A stretch of DNA of 64,000 nt from NCBI GenBank assembly GCA_003725745.1, contig RHDP01000001.1:5435501-5499500 (forward strand), in the 5' to 3' direction. The position numbers and the translations under genes are program-made. A model generated the notes under the pieces. It ran no database searches. It worked only from the letters and a program-made list of their open reading frames with translations, and was not told the DNA's origin. Shown piece by piece: positions 42,034 to 51,074 of this stretch. Position 1 is the first letter of the stretch, and each line of letters opens with the position of its first letter. The stretch is from Streptomyces sp. I6. Lineage in GTDB: Bacteria; Actinomycetota; Actinomycetes; Streptomycetales; Streptomycetaceae.

Positions 42034-43260
42034 TCACTTGTTGCCTCCGGCGTCCTTGTGGTGCGGGTTCTCCCAGATGACGGTGGCGCCCATGCCGAAG
42101 CCGACGCACATCGTGGTGAGGCCGTAGCGGACCTCCGGCTGCTCCTCGAACTGCCGCGCCAGCTGCGTCATCAGACGCACACCGGACGACGCCAGCGGGT
42201 GGCCGAAGGCGATGGCGCCGCCGTACCGGTTGACGCGGGCGTCGTCGTCGGCGATGCCGTAGTGGTCGAGGAAGGCCAGCACCTGGACGGCGAAGGCCTC
42301 GTTGATCTCGAACAGGCCGATGTCCCCGATGGACAGCCCCGCCTGGGCGAGGGCCTTCTCCGTCGCCGGGATCGGGCCGTAGCCCATGACCTCGGGCTCG
42401 ACTCCGGCGAAGGAGTACGACACCAGGCGCATCTTCACCGGGAGGCCGTTCTCGCGGGCGAAGTCCTCGGAGGCGATGAGCGAGGCGGTGGCGCCGTCGT
42501 TGAGACCGGCGGCGTTGCCCGCGGTGACCCGGCCGTGGACGCGGAACGGCGTCTTCAGGCCCTGGAGGTTCTCCAGCGTGGTGCCCGGGCGCATCGGCTC
42601 GTCGGCGGTGACCAGACCCCAGCCGGTCTCACCGGCCTCCGGGTTGGTGCGGCGCACCGAGACCGGCACGAGGTCCTGCTGGATCTTGCCGTCGGCGTAG
42701 GCCTTGGCGGCCTTCTCCTGCGAGCGGACGGCGTACTCGTCGGCGCGCTGCTTGGTGATGTGCGGGTAGCGGTCGTGCAGGTTCTCCGCGGTCATACCCA
42801 TGAAGAGGGCCGACTCGTCGACGAGCTTCTCCGACACGAAACGCGGATTGGGGTCCACACCCTCGCCCATCGGGTGGCGGCCCATGTGCTCGACGCCGCC
42901 GGCGACGGCGACGTCGTACGCACCGAAGGCGACGCTGCCCGCGACCGTGGTGACGGCGGTCAGCGCGCCGGCGCACATGCGGTCGATGGAGTAGCCCGGG
43001 ACGGACTGCGGCAGACCCGCGAGAATGCCGGCGGTGCGGCCGATCGTCAGACCCTGGTCGCCGATCTGGGTGGTCGCCGCGATGGCGACCTCGTCGATCT
43101 TCGCGGGGTTCAGGTCCGGGTTGCGTCGCAGCAGCTCCCGGATGGCCTTCACGACGAGATCGTCGGCACGGGTCTCGTGGTAGATGCCCTTCGGGCCCGC
43201 CTTGCCGAACGGGGTGCGGACGCCGTCGACGAAGACGACGTCCCTGACGGTACGAGGCAC
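42034..43260 (-). CDS. fadA: acetyl-CoA acyltransferase (3-ketoacyl-CoA thiolase)
   Basis: This 408-residue degradative thiolase cleaves 3-ketoacyl-CoA with CoA, completing beta-oxidation. The nucleophilic Cys is in SIDRMCAGALTAVTTVAG. FEINEAFAVQVLAF carries the conserved NEAF, the catalytic His is in GGAIAFGHPLASSG and the second Cys in TTMCVGFGMGA. The start is GTG at 43260 with GGAGGAGAG just before it. It is the promoter-proximal gene of the fadA-fadB pair. A dyad (AAGCG-TG-CGCTT) ~50 bases upstream could bind a fatty-acid-responsive repressor. Confidence 0.94.
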   Translation of the reverse strand: MPRTVRDVVFVDGVRTPFGKAGPKGIYHETRADDLVVKAIRELLRRNPDLNPAKIDEVAIAATTQIGDQGLTIGRTAGILAGLPQSVPGYSIDRMCAGALTAVTTVAGSVAFGAYDVAVAGGVEHMGRHPMGEGVDPNPRFVSEKLVDESALFMGMTAENLHDRYPHITKQRADEYAVRSQEKAAKAYADGKIQQDLVPVSVRRTNPEAGETGWGLVTADEPMRPGTTLENLQGLKTPFRVHGRVTAGNAAGLNDGATASLIASEDFARENGLPVKMRLVSYSFAGVEPEVMGYGPIPATEKALAQAGLSIGDIGLFEINEAFAVQVLAFLDHYGIADDDARVNRYGGAIAFGHPLASSGVRLMTQLARQFEEQPEVRYGLTTMCVGFGMGATVIWENPHHKDAGGNK

Positions 43261-43307
43261 GATGGCTCTCCTCCAGGGTGCGGGGTGGCACTGCTGCGTG
43301 ACACGCG

Positions 43308-43325
43308 GCTAAGCGTGCGCTTGCT
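43308..43325 (-). promoter_or_regulatory. dyad upstream of the thiolase gene
   Basis: GGCTAAGCGTGCGCTTGC has AAGCG/CGCTT arms around TG, within the fadAB promoter region. The shape resembles operators of TetR-type fatty-acid regulators. No regulator is encoded nearby. Confidence 0.3.
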
Positions 43326-43612
43326 GCCCTCATGCTACTTGCGGGTAACAGGGTTGCCCACCCCTCGTCGCGGGAGCGGTGAACGTCACACATCACACGG
43401 TCGCGCCTTCGGCCCGCACCCGGTTCCCGCCGCACCGGCACCGCTGCCGGCCGTGGTACGCCCGGGTGACCGTCATCGGGTTGTCTGCCCTGGCGGGGTC
43501 GCATGCGGCAGCGCGGACGGCCCGGTGCGGGCGTGCCGGGCCCGGGCCCGTCCGGCAGGCGGAGAGCGTGCCGGCCTCGTGTCCGTCCGGCGTGCGGAGG
43601 GCGTGCCGGGCG

Positions 43613-43636
43613 GCCGGCGCCGCGCGGGGCGCCGGC
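43613..43636 (-). terminator. RNase D gene terminator
   Basis: GCCGGCGCC (43613-43621) pairs with GGCGCCGGC (43628-43636) around a 6-nt loop, one base beyond the stop codon of the RNase D gene. Confidence 0.75.
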
Positions 43637-43637
43637 G

Positions 43638-44920
43638 TCAGGGAGTCGCCTGCAGCGCCCTCGTCAGCAAGGGCGTCACCTGTTCGACCTGCCAGGGCCG
43701 GGCCCCCAGTGCGGTCAGCACGGACACGACCGCCTCCTGGCCCGGTTCCGCCGGGGGCTCCCAGCACAGGCGCCGCACGGTGTCCGGCGTGATCAGGTTC
43801 TCCTGGGGCAGATTCAGCTGTTCCGCCAGCACGGACACCGCCGCGCGAGCCGCGGACAGCCGCGCCGCCGCGGCCGGGTCCTTGTCCGCCCAGGACCGCG
43901 GCGGAGGGGGGCCGGTCACCGGCTGGCCCGGCTGCGGCAGTTCACCCTCCGGCAGCGCCAGCGCGCGGTCCACCGCAGCCTGCCACTGCTCCATCTGCCG
44001 CCGGCCCATGCGGTGCCCGAAGCCGGGCAGAGCCGTCAGCGCGTGCACGTTCAGCGGGAGCGCGAGCGCCGCCTCGATGATCGCCGCGTCACCGAGCACC
44101 TTGCCGGGGGAGACGTCGCGGCGCTGGGCCACCTTGTCACGGACCGTCCACAGCTCCCGTACGACGGCCATCTGACGGCGGCGGCGCACCTTGTGCATAC
44201 CCGATGTGCGCCGCCAGGGGTCCTTGCGCGGGGGAGCGGGCGGCGCCGAGGCGATGGCGTCGAACTCCTGCCGCGCCCACTCCAGCTTCCCCTGCCGGTC
44301 CAGTTCCTTCTCCAGCGCGTCCCGCAGGTCGACGAGCAGTTCGACGTCGAGCGCCGCGTACCGCAGCCAGGGCTCCGGGAGGGGGCGGGTCGACCAGTCC
44401 ACCGCCGAGTGCCCCTTCTCCAGGGCGTAGCCGAGCACCGACTCGACCATGGCGCCCAGGCCCACCCGCGCGAAGCCCGCGAGCCGCCCGGCCAACTCGG
44501 TGTCGAAGAGCCTGGTCGGCAGCATGCCTATTTCACGCAGGCAGGGGAGGTCCTGGGTGGCGGCGTGCAGGATCCACTCGCTGCCGGCGAGGGCTTCGCC
44601 GAGGCCGGAGAGGTCGGGGCATCCGACGGGGTCGACGAGCGCCGTGCCGGCGCCCTGGCGGCGCAGCTGGACGAGGTACGCGCGCTGTCCGTACCGGTAG
44701 CCGGACGCGCGTTCGGCGTCGACGGCGACGGGACCGGAGCCGGCGGCGAAGGCGGCGACGACGGACTCCAGTCCGTCGGGCGTGGAGACCACCGGAGGAA
44801 CGCCCTCCCGCGGCTCCAGCAGGGGGATCGGCGCCCCCTCGGCGGTGACGCCGTCGTCCGGGGGCCGCCCCCGGTGGTGCGCAGGTCCGGCTCTGCTGCG
44901 GTCTCTTGGGCGTCGGTCAC
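43638..44920 (-). CDS. rnd: ribonuclease D-like 3'-5' exonuclease with HRDC domain
   Basis: This is ~427 residues. The DEDD exonuclease core shows VAVDAERASGYRYGQRAYLV (DxE), ILHAATQDLPCLREIG (N/D motif region), LFDTELAGRLAG and WLRYAALDVELLVDLRDAL. The last is the Y..LD motif of the DEDDy subgroup. A helical HRDC nucleic-acid-binding domain follows around RQMAVVRELWTVRDKVAQRR and a C-terminal helical region completes it. It trims 3' ends of stable RNAs. The start is GTG at 44920 (MTDAQETAAEPDLRTTGGG); the frame then shifts at a G5 run, 44860-44864, into PDDGVTAEGAPIPLLEPREG. The alternative N-terminus from 44927 in the downstream frame has no site. Confidence 0.88.
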
Positions 44921-44945
44921 CTGTCAAGGGTATCCGTCAACGGCA

Positions 44946-44981
44946 AGCGCCCGTCGACGGAACGTTCCGTCGACGGGCGCT
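44946..44981 (-). terminator. terminator of the LuxR-type regulator gene
   Basis: A 36-bp perfect palindrome (18-bp arms, no spacer; AGCGCCCGTCGACGGAAC plus its complement) lies between the regulator stop at 45003 and the RNase D start at 44920. Confidence 0.88.
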
Positions 44982-45002
44982 GGTCCGGTGTAAAGGCGGG
45001 GC

Positions 45003-45664
45003 TCAGTGGATGATGCCGGTGCGCAGCGCCACGGCGACCATCCCCGCGCGGTCGCCCGTGCCGAGCTTGCGTGCGATGCGGGCCAGGTGGCTCTTGACCG
45101 TCAGCGCGGACAGGCCCATCGAGACGCCGATCGCCTTGTTGGACTGCCCCTCCGCGACCAGCCGGAGCACCTCCACCTCGCGGCCCGAGAGCTCGCGGTA
45201 GCCGCCCGGGTGGCTCGGGGCGCCGGGGGACGGCGGTGCAGCCGGGCGGCCGCGGCGCCGATCGGGGCGACCCCGGGGCGGCCGGGGTGGCCGAGGTTGG
45301 TGCGGGTACCGGTCACAACGTAGCCCTTCACCCCACCGGCCAGGGCGTTGCGGACGGCGCCGATGTCGTCGGCGGCGGAGAGGGCGAGGCCGTTGGGCCA
45401 GCCCGCGGCTCGGGTCTCGGACAGCAGGGTCAGTCCGCTGCCGTCGGGCAGGTGGACGTCGGCCACGCAGATGTCGCGCGGGTTGCCGACGCGGGGGCGG
45501 GCCTCCGCGATGGACGACGCCTCGATGACATCACGCACCCCGAGCGCCCACAGGTGGCGGGTGACGGTGGAGCGGACGCGCGGGTCGGCCACGACGACCA
45601 TGGCCGTCGGCTTGTTCGGGCGGTAGGCGACCAGGCTTGCGGGCTGCTCGAGGAGAACGGACAC
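45003..45664 (-). CDS. LuxR-type response regulator
   Basis: This is ~220 residues. A receiver-like N-domain has AMVVVADPRVRSTVTRHLWA and a candidate phospho-Asp in ICVADVHLPDGSGL. The usual acidic pair near the N-terminus is reduced to one Asp, so control by phosphorylation is uncertain. The C-terminal part is in another frame after a missing base near 45223 (CC of CGCCGGGGG). It reads ELSGREVEVLRLVAEGQSNK, then AIGVSMGLSALTVKSHLARI, a complete LuxR HTH. The start is GTG at 45664 with AGGAGG before it. No sensor kinase is adjacent, so it is an orphan regulator. It is strongly conserved in this position in Streptomyces, as I recall. Confidence 0.85.
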
Positions 45665-46144
45665 CAGGCCTCCTGGGAAGGTGGGGGACGGAGCCGGCTC
45701 GGGGATGAAGCCGGGGCGGAGCGTGCTTGATGGGTCACCACCTCTTCGGCAGCAAACCTGGTCGCCTTTAGAGAAAGATCACGATTTGGTGAGTAACAAT
45801 TCCGGCAATTAGGACGCGTGAGCGATCATGCTGCGATCCCGTCCGGACATCCGGGCCCCCTCCACGGCCCGTCTCCTGACCCGGTCCGCTCACTTCACCC
45901 GCCCGGGCCCCGGGGCCAGCGGCCCCGCCCGTCCCGGCCGCCGTCCGGCGCCGGTCCGCGATTGCCCGCCCCACCCACCGCCCGCACCGCCCGCACCGTC
46001 CGAACCGCCCGCTCCGTACTCTCCGCGCGCTCCGCCTCCGTGGCCCGGGCCCCTTTCCGCCCAGGACGTCGGCGAGGTGCCGAGGTTGCCGGGTGGCGAG
46101 GAAACGAGGCGGCGAGGCGGTGAGGCGGTGAGGCGGCGAGGCGG
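45665..46144. other. 480-bp intergenic region upstream of the LuxR-type gene
   Basis: It contains an AT-rich promoter-like stretch near 45770-45812 for the regulator gene, then GC-rich low-complexity sequence. Open frames are Pro/Ala/Arg-rich artefacts. The distal end runs into a 9-bp tandem repeat that overlaps the DUF3000 stop. Confidence 0.5.
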
Positions 46145-46150
46145 CTAGGG
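46106..46150 (+). repeat. 9-bp tandem repeat, five copies, overlapping the DUF3000 stop
   Basis: GAGGCGG[C/T][G/T] is repeated five times with strict 9-bp period. The last unit contains the stop codon of the DUF3000 gene. Confidence 0.9.
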
Positions 46151-46821
46151 CGCGTGCGGGCCCCGGCGCTGCGGCAGTGTGACGACGCCCGCCGCCGTGC
46201 CGCCGGAGTCGCCCGCGGGCCCCGCGGGCGGGAGGCCGCCGACCTGGCACAGCAGGTCGCACCACGCCGCAAAGTGCGCCGCGGTGTCCGGGGCGCCGTC
46301 GCCCCCTCGCGCGGGGTCCACGAGGCCCGGATCTCGATCTGTGTCGCGGGACGCCGGTCCGCGAGTCCTCCGAAGTAGTGAGAACCCGCCCGGGTGACAG
46401 TGCCGCTCGGCTCCCCGTACGAGAGGTTCCGCGCCTCCAGCGCGCCGGTCAGCCACGACCAGCACACCTCCGGCAGCAGCGGGTCCGCCGCCATCTCAGG
46501 CTCCAGTTCGGCGCGCACCAGCGTCACCAACCGGAACGTGCCCTGCCAGGCGTCGTGACCCGCCGGGTCGTGCAGCAGGACGAGCCGGCCGTCCGCCAGG
46601 TCCTCCCCGTCGTCGACGACCGCCGCCTCCAGCGCGTACGCGTGCGGCGCGAGGCGCTGCGGCGGCCGGGCCGGGTCCACCTCGATCCCGGGACGCGGCC
46701 GTGCCGCGCGCAGCGCGTCGACCGCGAGCCGGAACGCCCGCGGCGCTGAGCCCCGCCCGGCGCCGTCCGTGCCCTCGGCGCCGTCGGATGGATCGGAGAA
46801 CTGTCCCTGAGCCGCAGCCAT
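46145..46821 (-). CDS. DUF3000 family protein
   Basis: This ~225-residue actinobacterial protein starts MAAAQGQFSDPSD. The core is FRLAVDALRAARPRPGIEVD, RLVLLHDPAGHDAWQGTFRL, LPEVCWSWLTGALEARNL and GSHYFGGLADRRPATQIEIR. The C-terminal part (DTAAHFAAWCDLLCQVGGLP) is in a second frame after one missing base in the C5 run 46302-46306. The function is unknown. It is regularly found divergent from hemE in streptomycetes, as here, sharing a 90-bp promoter region, but no haem-binding motif is evident. Confidence 0.85.
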
Positions 46822-46911
46822 GCGGGGAAGAGTAGGCGGAACGCGGGCCCGGCGCAGGGAGGGACACCCACCCGCGCATGCTCCTTGCCCGTACATGCGA
46901 AGATTCTGGGC

Positions 46912-48022
46912 GTGAGCGCCAACGACCTCCCCCGGCTCGGAGCACCTCCCCCGCCGGGGACGCCCCGTCCGCGGGCCAGCAGCCGACGACCGACGCCCTG
47001 CGGGATTCCGCGTTCCTCCGGGCGTGCCGACGCGAACCCGTGCCCCACACCCCGGTGTGGTTCATGCGGCAGGCGGGCCGGTCGCTGCCCGAGTACCTGA
47101 AGGTACGCGAGGGCGTTCCGATGCTGGAGTCGTGCATGCGGCCCGAACTCGTCACCGAGATCACGCTGCAGCCGGTGCGCCGCCACAAGGTCGACGCCGC
47201 GATCTACTTCAGCGACATCGTCGTACCGCTCAAGGCCATCGGTATCGACCTCGACATCAAGCCCGGCGTCGGCCCGGTCGTCGCCGAGCCGGTGCGCCGC
47301 CGCGAGGACCTCGCCCGGCTGCGCGACCTCACCCCGAGGACGTCTCGTACGTCACCGAGGCGATCGGGATGCTCACCGGTGAACTCGGCGCGACACCGCT
47401 CATCGGCTTCGCCGGCGCCCCCTTCACCCTCGCCAGCTACCTCGTCGAGGGCGGGCCGTCCCGCAACCACGAGCACACCAAGGCACTCATGTACGGCGAC
47501 CCGCAACTGTGGGCCGACCTGCTCGACCGGCTCGCCGGGATCACCGCCGCCTTCCTGAAGGTGCAGATCGAGGCCGGGGCCTCCGCCGTGCAGCTCTTCG
47601 ACTCCTGGGTCGGCGCGCTGTCCCCCGCCGACTACCGCCGCTCGGTCATGCCCGCCTCCGCGAGGGTGTTCGCCGAGGTCGAGGAGTACGGCGTGCCCCG
47701 CATCCACTTCGGCGTCGGAACGGGCGAGCTGCTCGGCCTGATGGGCGAGGCCGGCGCGGACGTCGTCGGCGTCGACTGGCGCGTACCGCTCGACGAGGCG
47801 GCCCGCCGGGTCGGGCCGGGCCGGGCGCTCCAGGGCAACCTGGACCCGGCGGTGCTGTTCTCCACCCCGGAGGCCGTCGAGGCCAAGACCCGCGAGGTCC
47901 TGGACGCGGCGCGCGGCCTGGAAGGGCACGTCTTCAACCTCGGCCACGGTGTGCTGCCCACCACCGACCCGGACGCCCTGACCCGCCTCACGGAGTACGT
48001 CCACACCCGTACGGCACGCTGA
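46912..48022 (+). CDS. hemE: uroporphyrinogen decarboxylase
   Basis: This is ~370 residues after restoring two bases. HemE removes four acetate carboxyls from uroporphyrinogen III to give coproporphyrinogen III. Signature 1 is [20 protein letters not shown], with the conserved Arg and Gln. Signature 2 is [20 protein letters not shown]. The conserved [18 protein letters not shown] carries the catalytic Asp, and [16 protein letters not shown] and [14 protein letters not shown] are also present. The start is GTG 46912. Frame breaks are at the C5 run 46948-46952 and the CCCC run 47332-47335. An essential haem gene is unlikely to be doubly mutated, so these are probably sequence errors. It is divergent from DUF3000. 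Confidence 0.93.
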
Positions 48023-48068
48023 CCGCCGGCGGGGCCCTGGGCCGCCCCGGCGGGCGGGCTTGGTACCA

Positions 48069-48128
48069 CCCCACCCGGGGCGGTGCCGTCAGCACCGACC
48101 CCACCCGGGGCGGTGCCGTCAGCACCGT
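48069..48128 (+). repeat. 30-bp tandem repeat, two copies
   Basis: A 30-bp unit starting CCCCACCCGGGGCGGTGCCG is present twice, the copies differing only in the last base, between hemE and the next terminator. Confidence 0.9.
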
Positions 48129-48151
48129 CGCACGGCGCGGTGCGACGGCCC

Positions 48152-48174
48152 GAAGGGCGGTGCGACCGCCCTTC
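48152..48174. terminator. bidirectional terminator between hemE and the FAD oxidoreductase
   Basis: A 10-bp stem GAAGGGCGGT/ACCGCCCTTC with a GCG loop lies between the convergent genes. Confidence 0.75.
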
Positions 48175-48205
48175 TGGCCGTCGCGCGGTGCCGTCCGGAG
48201 GACCC

Positions 48206-49609
48206 TCAGCGGGCCTGCGCCACCGCGGCCGTCGCCTTGCGCGCCGCGACCAGCACCGGGTCCCAGACAGGGGAGAACGGCGGGGCGTAGCCCAGGTCCA
48301 GGGCCGTCATCCGTTCCACCGTCATCCCGGCGGTGAGCGCGACCGCCGCGACGTCCACGCGCTTGCCCGCGCCCTCGCGTCCCACGATCTGGACCCCGAG
48401 GAGCCGGCCCGTACGCCGCTCGGCGAGCATCTTGACCGTCATCGGGGCCGCGCCCGGGTAGTAGCCCGCGCGGCTGGTCGACTCGACCGTGACCGACACG
48501 AAGCGCAGGCCCACCGCGCGGGCCTCCTTCTCGAGCAGGCCCGTTCGGGCGATCTCCAGGTCGCAGACCTTGCTGACCGCGGTCCCCACCACTCCCGGGA
48601 AGGTGGCGTAGCCGCCGCCGGCGCCCGCGCCGATGATCTGGCCGTGCTTGTTGGCGTGGGTGCCGAGGGGGATGTGCCGCTCGCGACCGGAGACCAGGTC
48701 GAGGACCTCGACGCAGTCGCCGCCCGCCCAGATGTTCTCGTACCCGCGCACCCGCATCGACAGATCGGTGAGCAGCCCTCCGTACGTACCGACCGGGAGT
48801 CCGGCCGCACGCGCCAGCGCCGTCTCGGGTTCGACGCCGATGCCGAGCACCACCACGTCCGCCGGGAACTCCCCGTCCTCCGTGGCGACGCCGCGCACCC
48901 TCCCGTTCGTCCCCTCGGGCACGGGAGACGCCCCCGTCTCCGGATCCGTGAGGATCCTGGTGACCTCCGCGCCGTTCACGGTGGTGATGCCCATGCCGTC
49001 CATCGCCTCGTGCACCAGGCGACCCATGTCGGGGTCCAGCGTCGCCATGGGCTGTTCGCCCCGGTTGACGACGGTGACCTCGAAACCGCGCTTCAGCAGC
49101 GCCTCGGCCATCTCCACACCGATGTAGCCCGCGCCCACCACCACCGCACGGCGGCCCTCCAGCCCGGTGAGGGTGTCCAGCAGGGCCTGCCCGTCGTCGA
49201 GGGTCTGCACGCCGTGCACGCCCGGCGCGTCGATCCCGGGCAGCCCCGGCCGCACGGGCCGGGCTCCGGTGGCGATGACGAGCTTGTCGTAGCCGGTCCA
49301 CGACTCCGCGCCCGACTCCAGGTCCCGGGACCTGACCCGCCGCCCCGGGACATCGATCTCGAGAACCTCCGTGCGCATGCGCAGATCGATGCCGCGGCTC
49401 CGGTGCTCCTGCGGTGAGCGCGCGACGAGTTGCTCGCGGTGCTCCACGTCGCCGCCCACCCAGTACGGAATGCCGCACGCCGAGTACGACGCGAAGTGCG
49501 ACCGCTCGAAGGCGACGATCTCCAGCTCTCCGGGATCTCTGAGCCTGCGCGCCTGCGAGGCGGCGGACATCCCCGCCGCGTCACCGCCGATGACCACCAT
49601 GCGTTCCAT
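48206..49609 (-). CDS. FAD-dependent pyridine nucleotide-disulfide oxidoreductase (CoA-disulfide reductase/NADH oxidase-like)
   Basis: This 467-residue flavoprotein has an N-terminal FAD dinucleotide motif MVVIGGDAAGMSAASQARRL. The single redox Cys is in SYSACGIPYWVGG, at the position used by CoA-disulfide reductases and NADH oxidases (about residue 43). The NAD(P)H domain has RRAVVVGAGYIGVEMAEALL, and IWAGGDCVEV is the second FAD motif. The C-terminal dimerisation domain follows. It probably reduces a low-molecular-weight disulfide or O2 with NAD(P)H. The ATG at 49609 gives the proper Rossmann start; the open frame upstream to 49921 is only GC-rich read-through. It is 28 bp downstream of the DUF4349 gene and likely co-transcribed with it. 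Confidence 0.87.
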   Translation of the reverse strand: MERMVVIGGDAAGMSAASQARRLRDPGELEIVAFERSHFASYSACGIPYWVGGDVEHREQLVARSPQEHRSRGIDLRMRTEVLEIDVPGRRVRSRDLESGAESWTGYDKLVIATGARPVRPGLPGIDAPGVHGVQTLDDGQALLDTLTGLEGRRAVVVGAGYIGVEMAEALLKRGFEVTVVNRGEQPMATLDPDMGRLVHEAMDGMGITTVNGAEVTRILTDPETGASPVPEGTNGRVRGVATEDGEFPADVVVLGIGVEPETALARAAGLPVGTYGGLLTDLSMRVRGYENIWAGGDCVEVLDLVSGRERHIPLGTHANKHGQIIGAGAGGGYATFPGVVGTAVSKVCDLEIARTGLLEKEARAVGLRFVSVTVESTSRAGYYPGAAPMTVKMLAERRTGRLLGVQIVGREGAGKRVDVAAVALTAGMTVERMTALDLGYAPPFSPVWDPVLVAARKATAAVAQAR

Positions 49610-49637
49610 ACGGAACACGCTACGTGGGAGCGGCGGT

Positions 49638-50633
49638 TCAGTCCTGCCCGGAGTCCTGCCCGGAGTTCTGCCCGGGGTTCCGCCCGGGGTTCTGCCGGGA
49701 GTCCTGCCCGGGTCCCTGCGCCGGTGAGACGCCGGAGCCCCGGGCGGTCCGCCGCGTCCGCAGCGGCCGGACCAGCCACCGCCACACCGCGTACAGCACG
49801 ACGAGCGCCGCGCCGAACGGGAACACCGCGGCCACCACAGCGGCCACCCACCGCGCCGTCGACGCCAGCGCGTCCCAGCCGCCCGACAGCGCGTCCAGGA
49901 AGCCCGGAGCGCCCTCCTCATCCGGTTGTTCCCGCTTCTCGGGCTCGGACAGCCGCAACGTGACCGTCGCCATCGACGTCCGGTCCTCCAGCGACGCCTG
50001 GCGGGCCAGCAGGGACTCCAGCTCGGCCTGACGCCTGCTCAGCTCGCCCTCCAGCGTGACCACGTCGGACAGCTTCGTCGCCCGGTCCATCAGCGCCCGG
50101 ACCCGTGCCACGCTCGCCCGCTGCGTCGCGACCCGGCTCTCCACGTCGACGAACTGATCGGTGACGTCCTTGGCGTCGGCCTTGCGGGACAGCAGCTTCC
50201 CGGTGCCCGAGAGCCGGGCGAGAACCGCCGCGTACCGGTCCTGCGGCACCCGCAGCACCACCGTGGACTCCACGCGGGCCTCGTCGACCCGCTCCGTGGA
50301 CTCGTCGGCGACATGCCCACCGGCCTGCTCGACCGCGGTACGGGCCCGGGCGAGCGCGCGGGCGGCGTCCTTCACCTCCACGGCCAGTTCGGCGGTCCTG
50401 ATGACATGCGTCGCGGGCAGGCGCTGCCTCACGGCGTCGCCGGGCGCGCCGGTCTTCGGGCCGGCGGCTCCGGCCGAGGCGTCGGCGGCGGCGCCGGGGG
50501 CGGTGGCCTTCGCGGCCTCGCCCCCGGCGGCCCGGTCGGCGGTCGAGGCGGACCCGTCGTCGGAGGAGCCGCAGCCGGCGAGTGCGAGTGAGACGACGAG
50601 TAGTGCCGCCGCCGACGTGTGCCGTGCACGCAT
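49638..50633 (-). CDS. DUF4349 lipoprotein
   Basis: This 331-residue protein has lipoprotein signal MRARHTSAAALLVVSLALAG with the lipid-acceptor Cys at LAGCGSS. An Ala/Gly linker follows, then the DUF4349 domain: VIRTAELAVEVKDAARALAR, GGHVADESTERV, VVLRVPQDRYAAVLARL. A long coiled coil covers residues ~185-240 (SDVVTLEGELSRRQAELESL). A C-terminal membrane helix WVAAVVAAVFPFGAALVVLY precedes a basic tail. The protein is therefore anchored at both ends outside the membrane. The function is unknown. The last 24 residues are tetrapeptide repeats (GQDS/GQNP types) encoded by a 12-bp DNA minisatellite. The ATG at 50633 follows GGGGGG. Confidence 0.85.
   Translation of the reverse strand: MRARHTSAAALLVVSLALAGCGSSDDGSASTADRAAGGEAAKATAPGAAADASAGAAGPKTGAPGDAVRQRLPATHVIRTAELAVEVKDAARALARARTAVEQAGGHVADESTERVDEARVESTVVLRVPQDRYAAVLARLSGTGKLLSRKADAKDVTDQFVDVESRVATQRASVARVRALMDRATKLSDVVTLEGELSRRQAELESLLARQASLEDRTSMATVTLRLSEPEKREQPDEEGAPGFLDALSGGWDALASTARWVAAVVAAVFPFGAALVVLYAVWRWLVRPLRTRRTARGSGVSPAQGPGQDSRQNPGRNPGQNSGQDSGQD
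49641..49712 (-). repeat. 12-bp minisatellite inside the DUF4349 gene, six copies
   Basis: GT[C/T]C[T/C]GCCCGG[A/G]-type units repeat six times with 12-bp period; the fifth unit reads GCCGGGA. Being a multiple of three, the repeat keeps the frame and encodes a Gly/Gln/Asn/Asp/Ser/Pro tetrapeptide tail. Confidence 0.9.
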
Positions 50634-51074
50634 GGTGGTCCCCCCAAGGGATGCGATGAGTTCGGTGCCGGTTTCGACGTGCGGCCGCCGAACGGGGTTG
50701 CCCCGTCGGGTTCCGAAGCGGTCACGGTAGGGACTCGAAACGGCACGTCGAGCCACCGTGCGGTGCGGCTCGGCCCTGCGGCTCGGAACTGTGATCCGTA
50801 ACTGTGACCCGGACCTGCGGCTCGGACCGGCGACTCGCAACCGCGCCCCGGGCCGGCCGGCATCGGCTCGGACCCGGCCGCCCGGCAGCCGCCGCCCGGC
50901 AGCCGCCGCCCGGCAGTCGCTGCCCGGCAGTCGCTGCCCGGTATGCGCCGCCCGGTGAGCGCGGCCCCCCACCGGGCTCCCTTGGACGGGACACCGCCCC
51001 CCCGTATCCGGGACGCCGGCCGCCGCGCCCGAGCCGATGCCGTCCGGCCCGGGGCGGTTTGAGAGAGTGGAGGC
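50634..51074. other. 440-bp divergent region upstream of cgoX with repeats
   Basis: No gene is recognised between the divergent DUF4349 and cgoX starts. It holds CGGACC/CGGAACTGTGA-like short direct repeats near 50775-50830 and the 14-bp repeat at 50877-50960. Promoters for both genes should be here. Confidence 0.5.
50877..50960 (+). repeat. 14-bp minisatellite, six copies
   Basis: GCCGCCCGGCAGCC and close variants repeat six times with 14-bp period, decaying towards the 3' end. Confidence 0.9.

Noticed and set aside
48206-49921. FAD oxidoreductase extended 104 codons upstream
   Set aside because: The upstream part is antisense-like low-complexity sequence overlapping the DUF4349 gene; the Rossmann motif begins right after the ATG at 49609.
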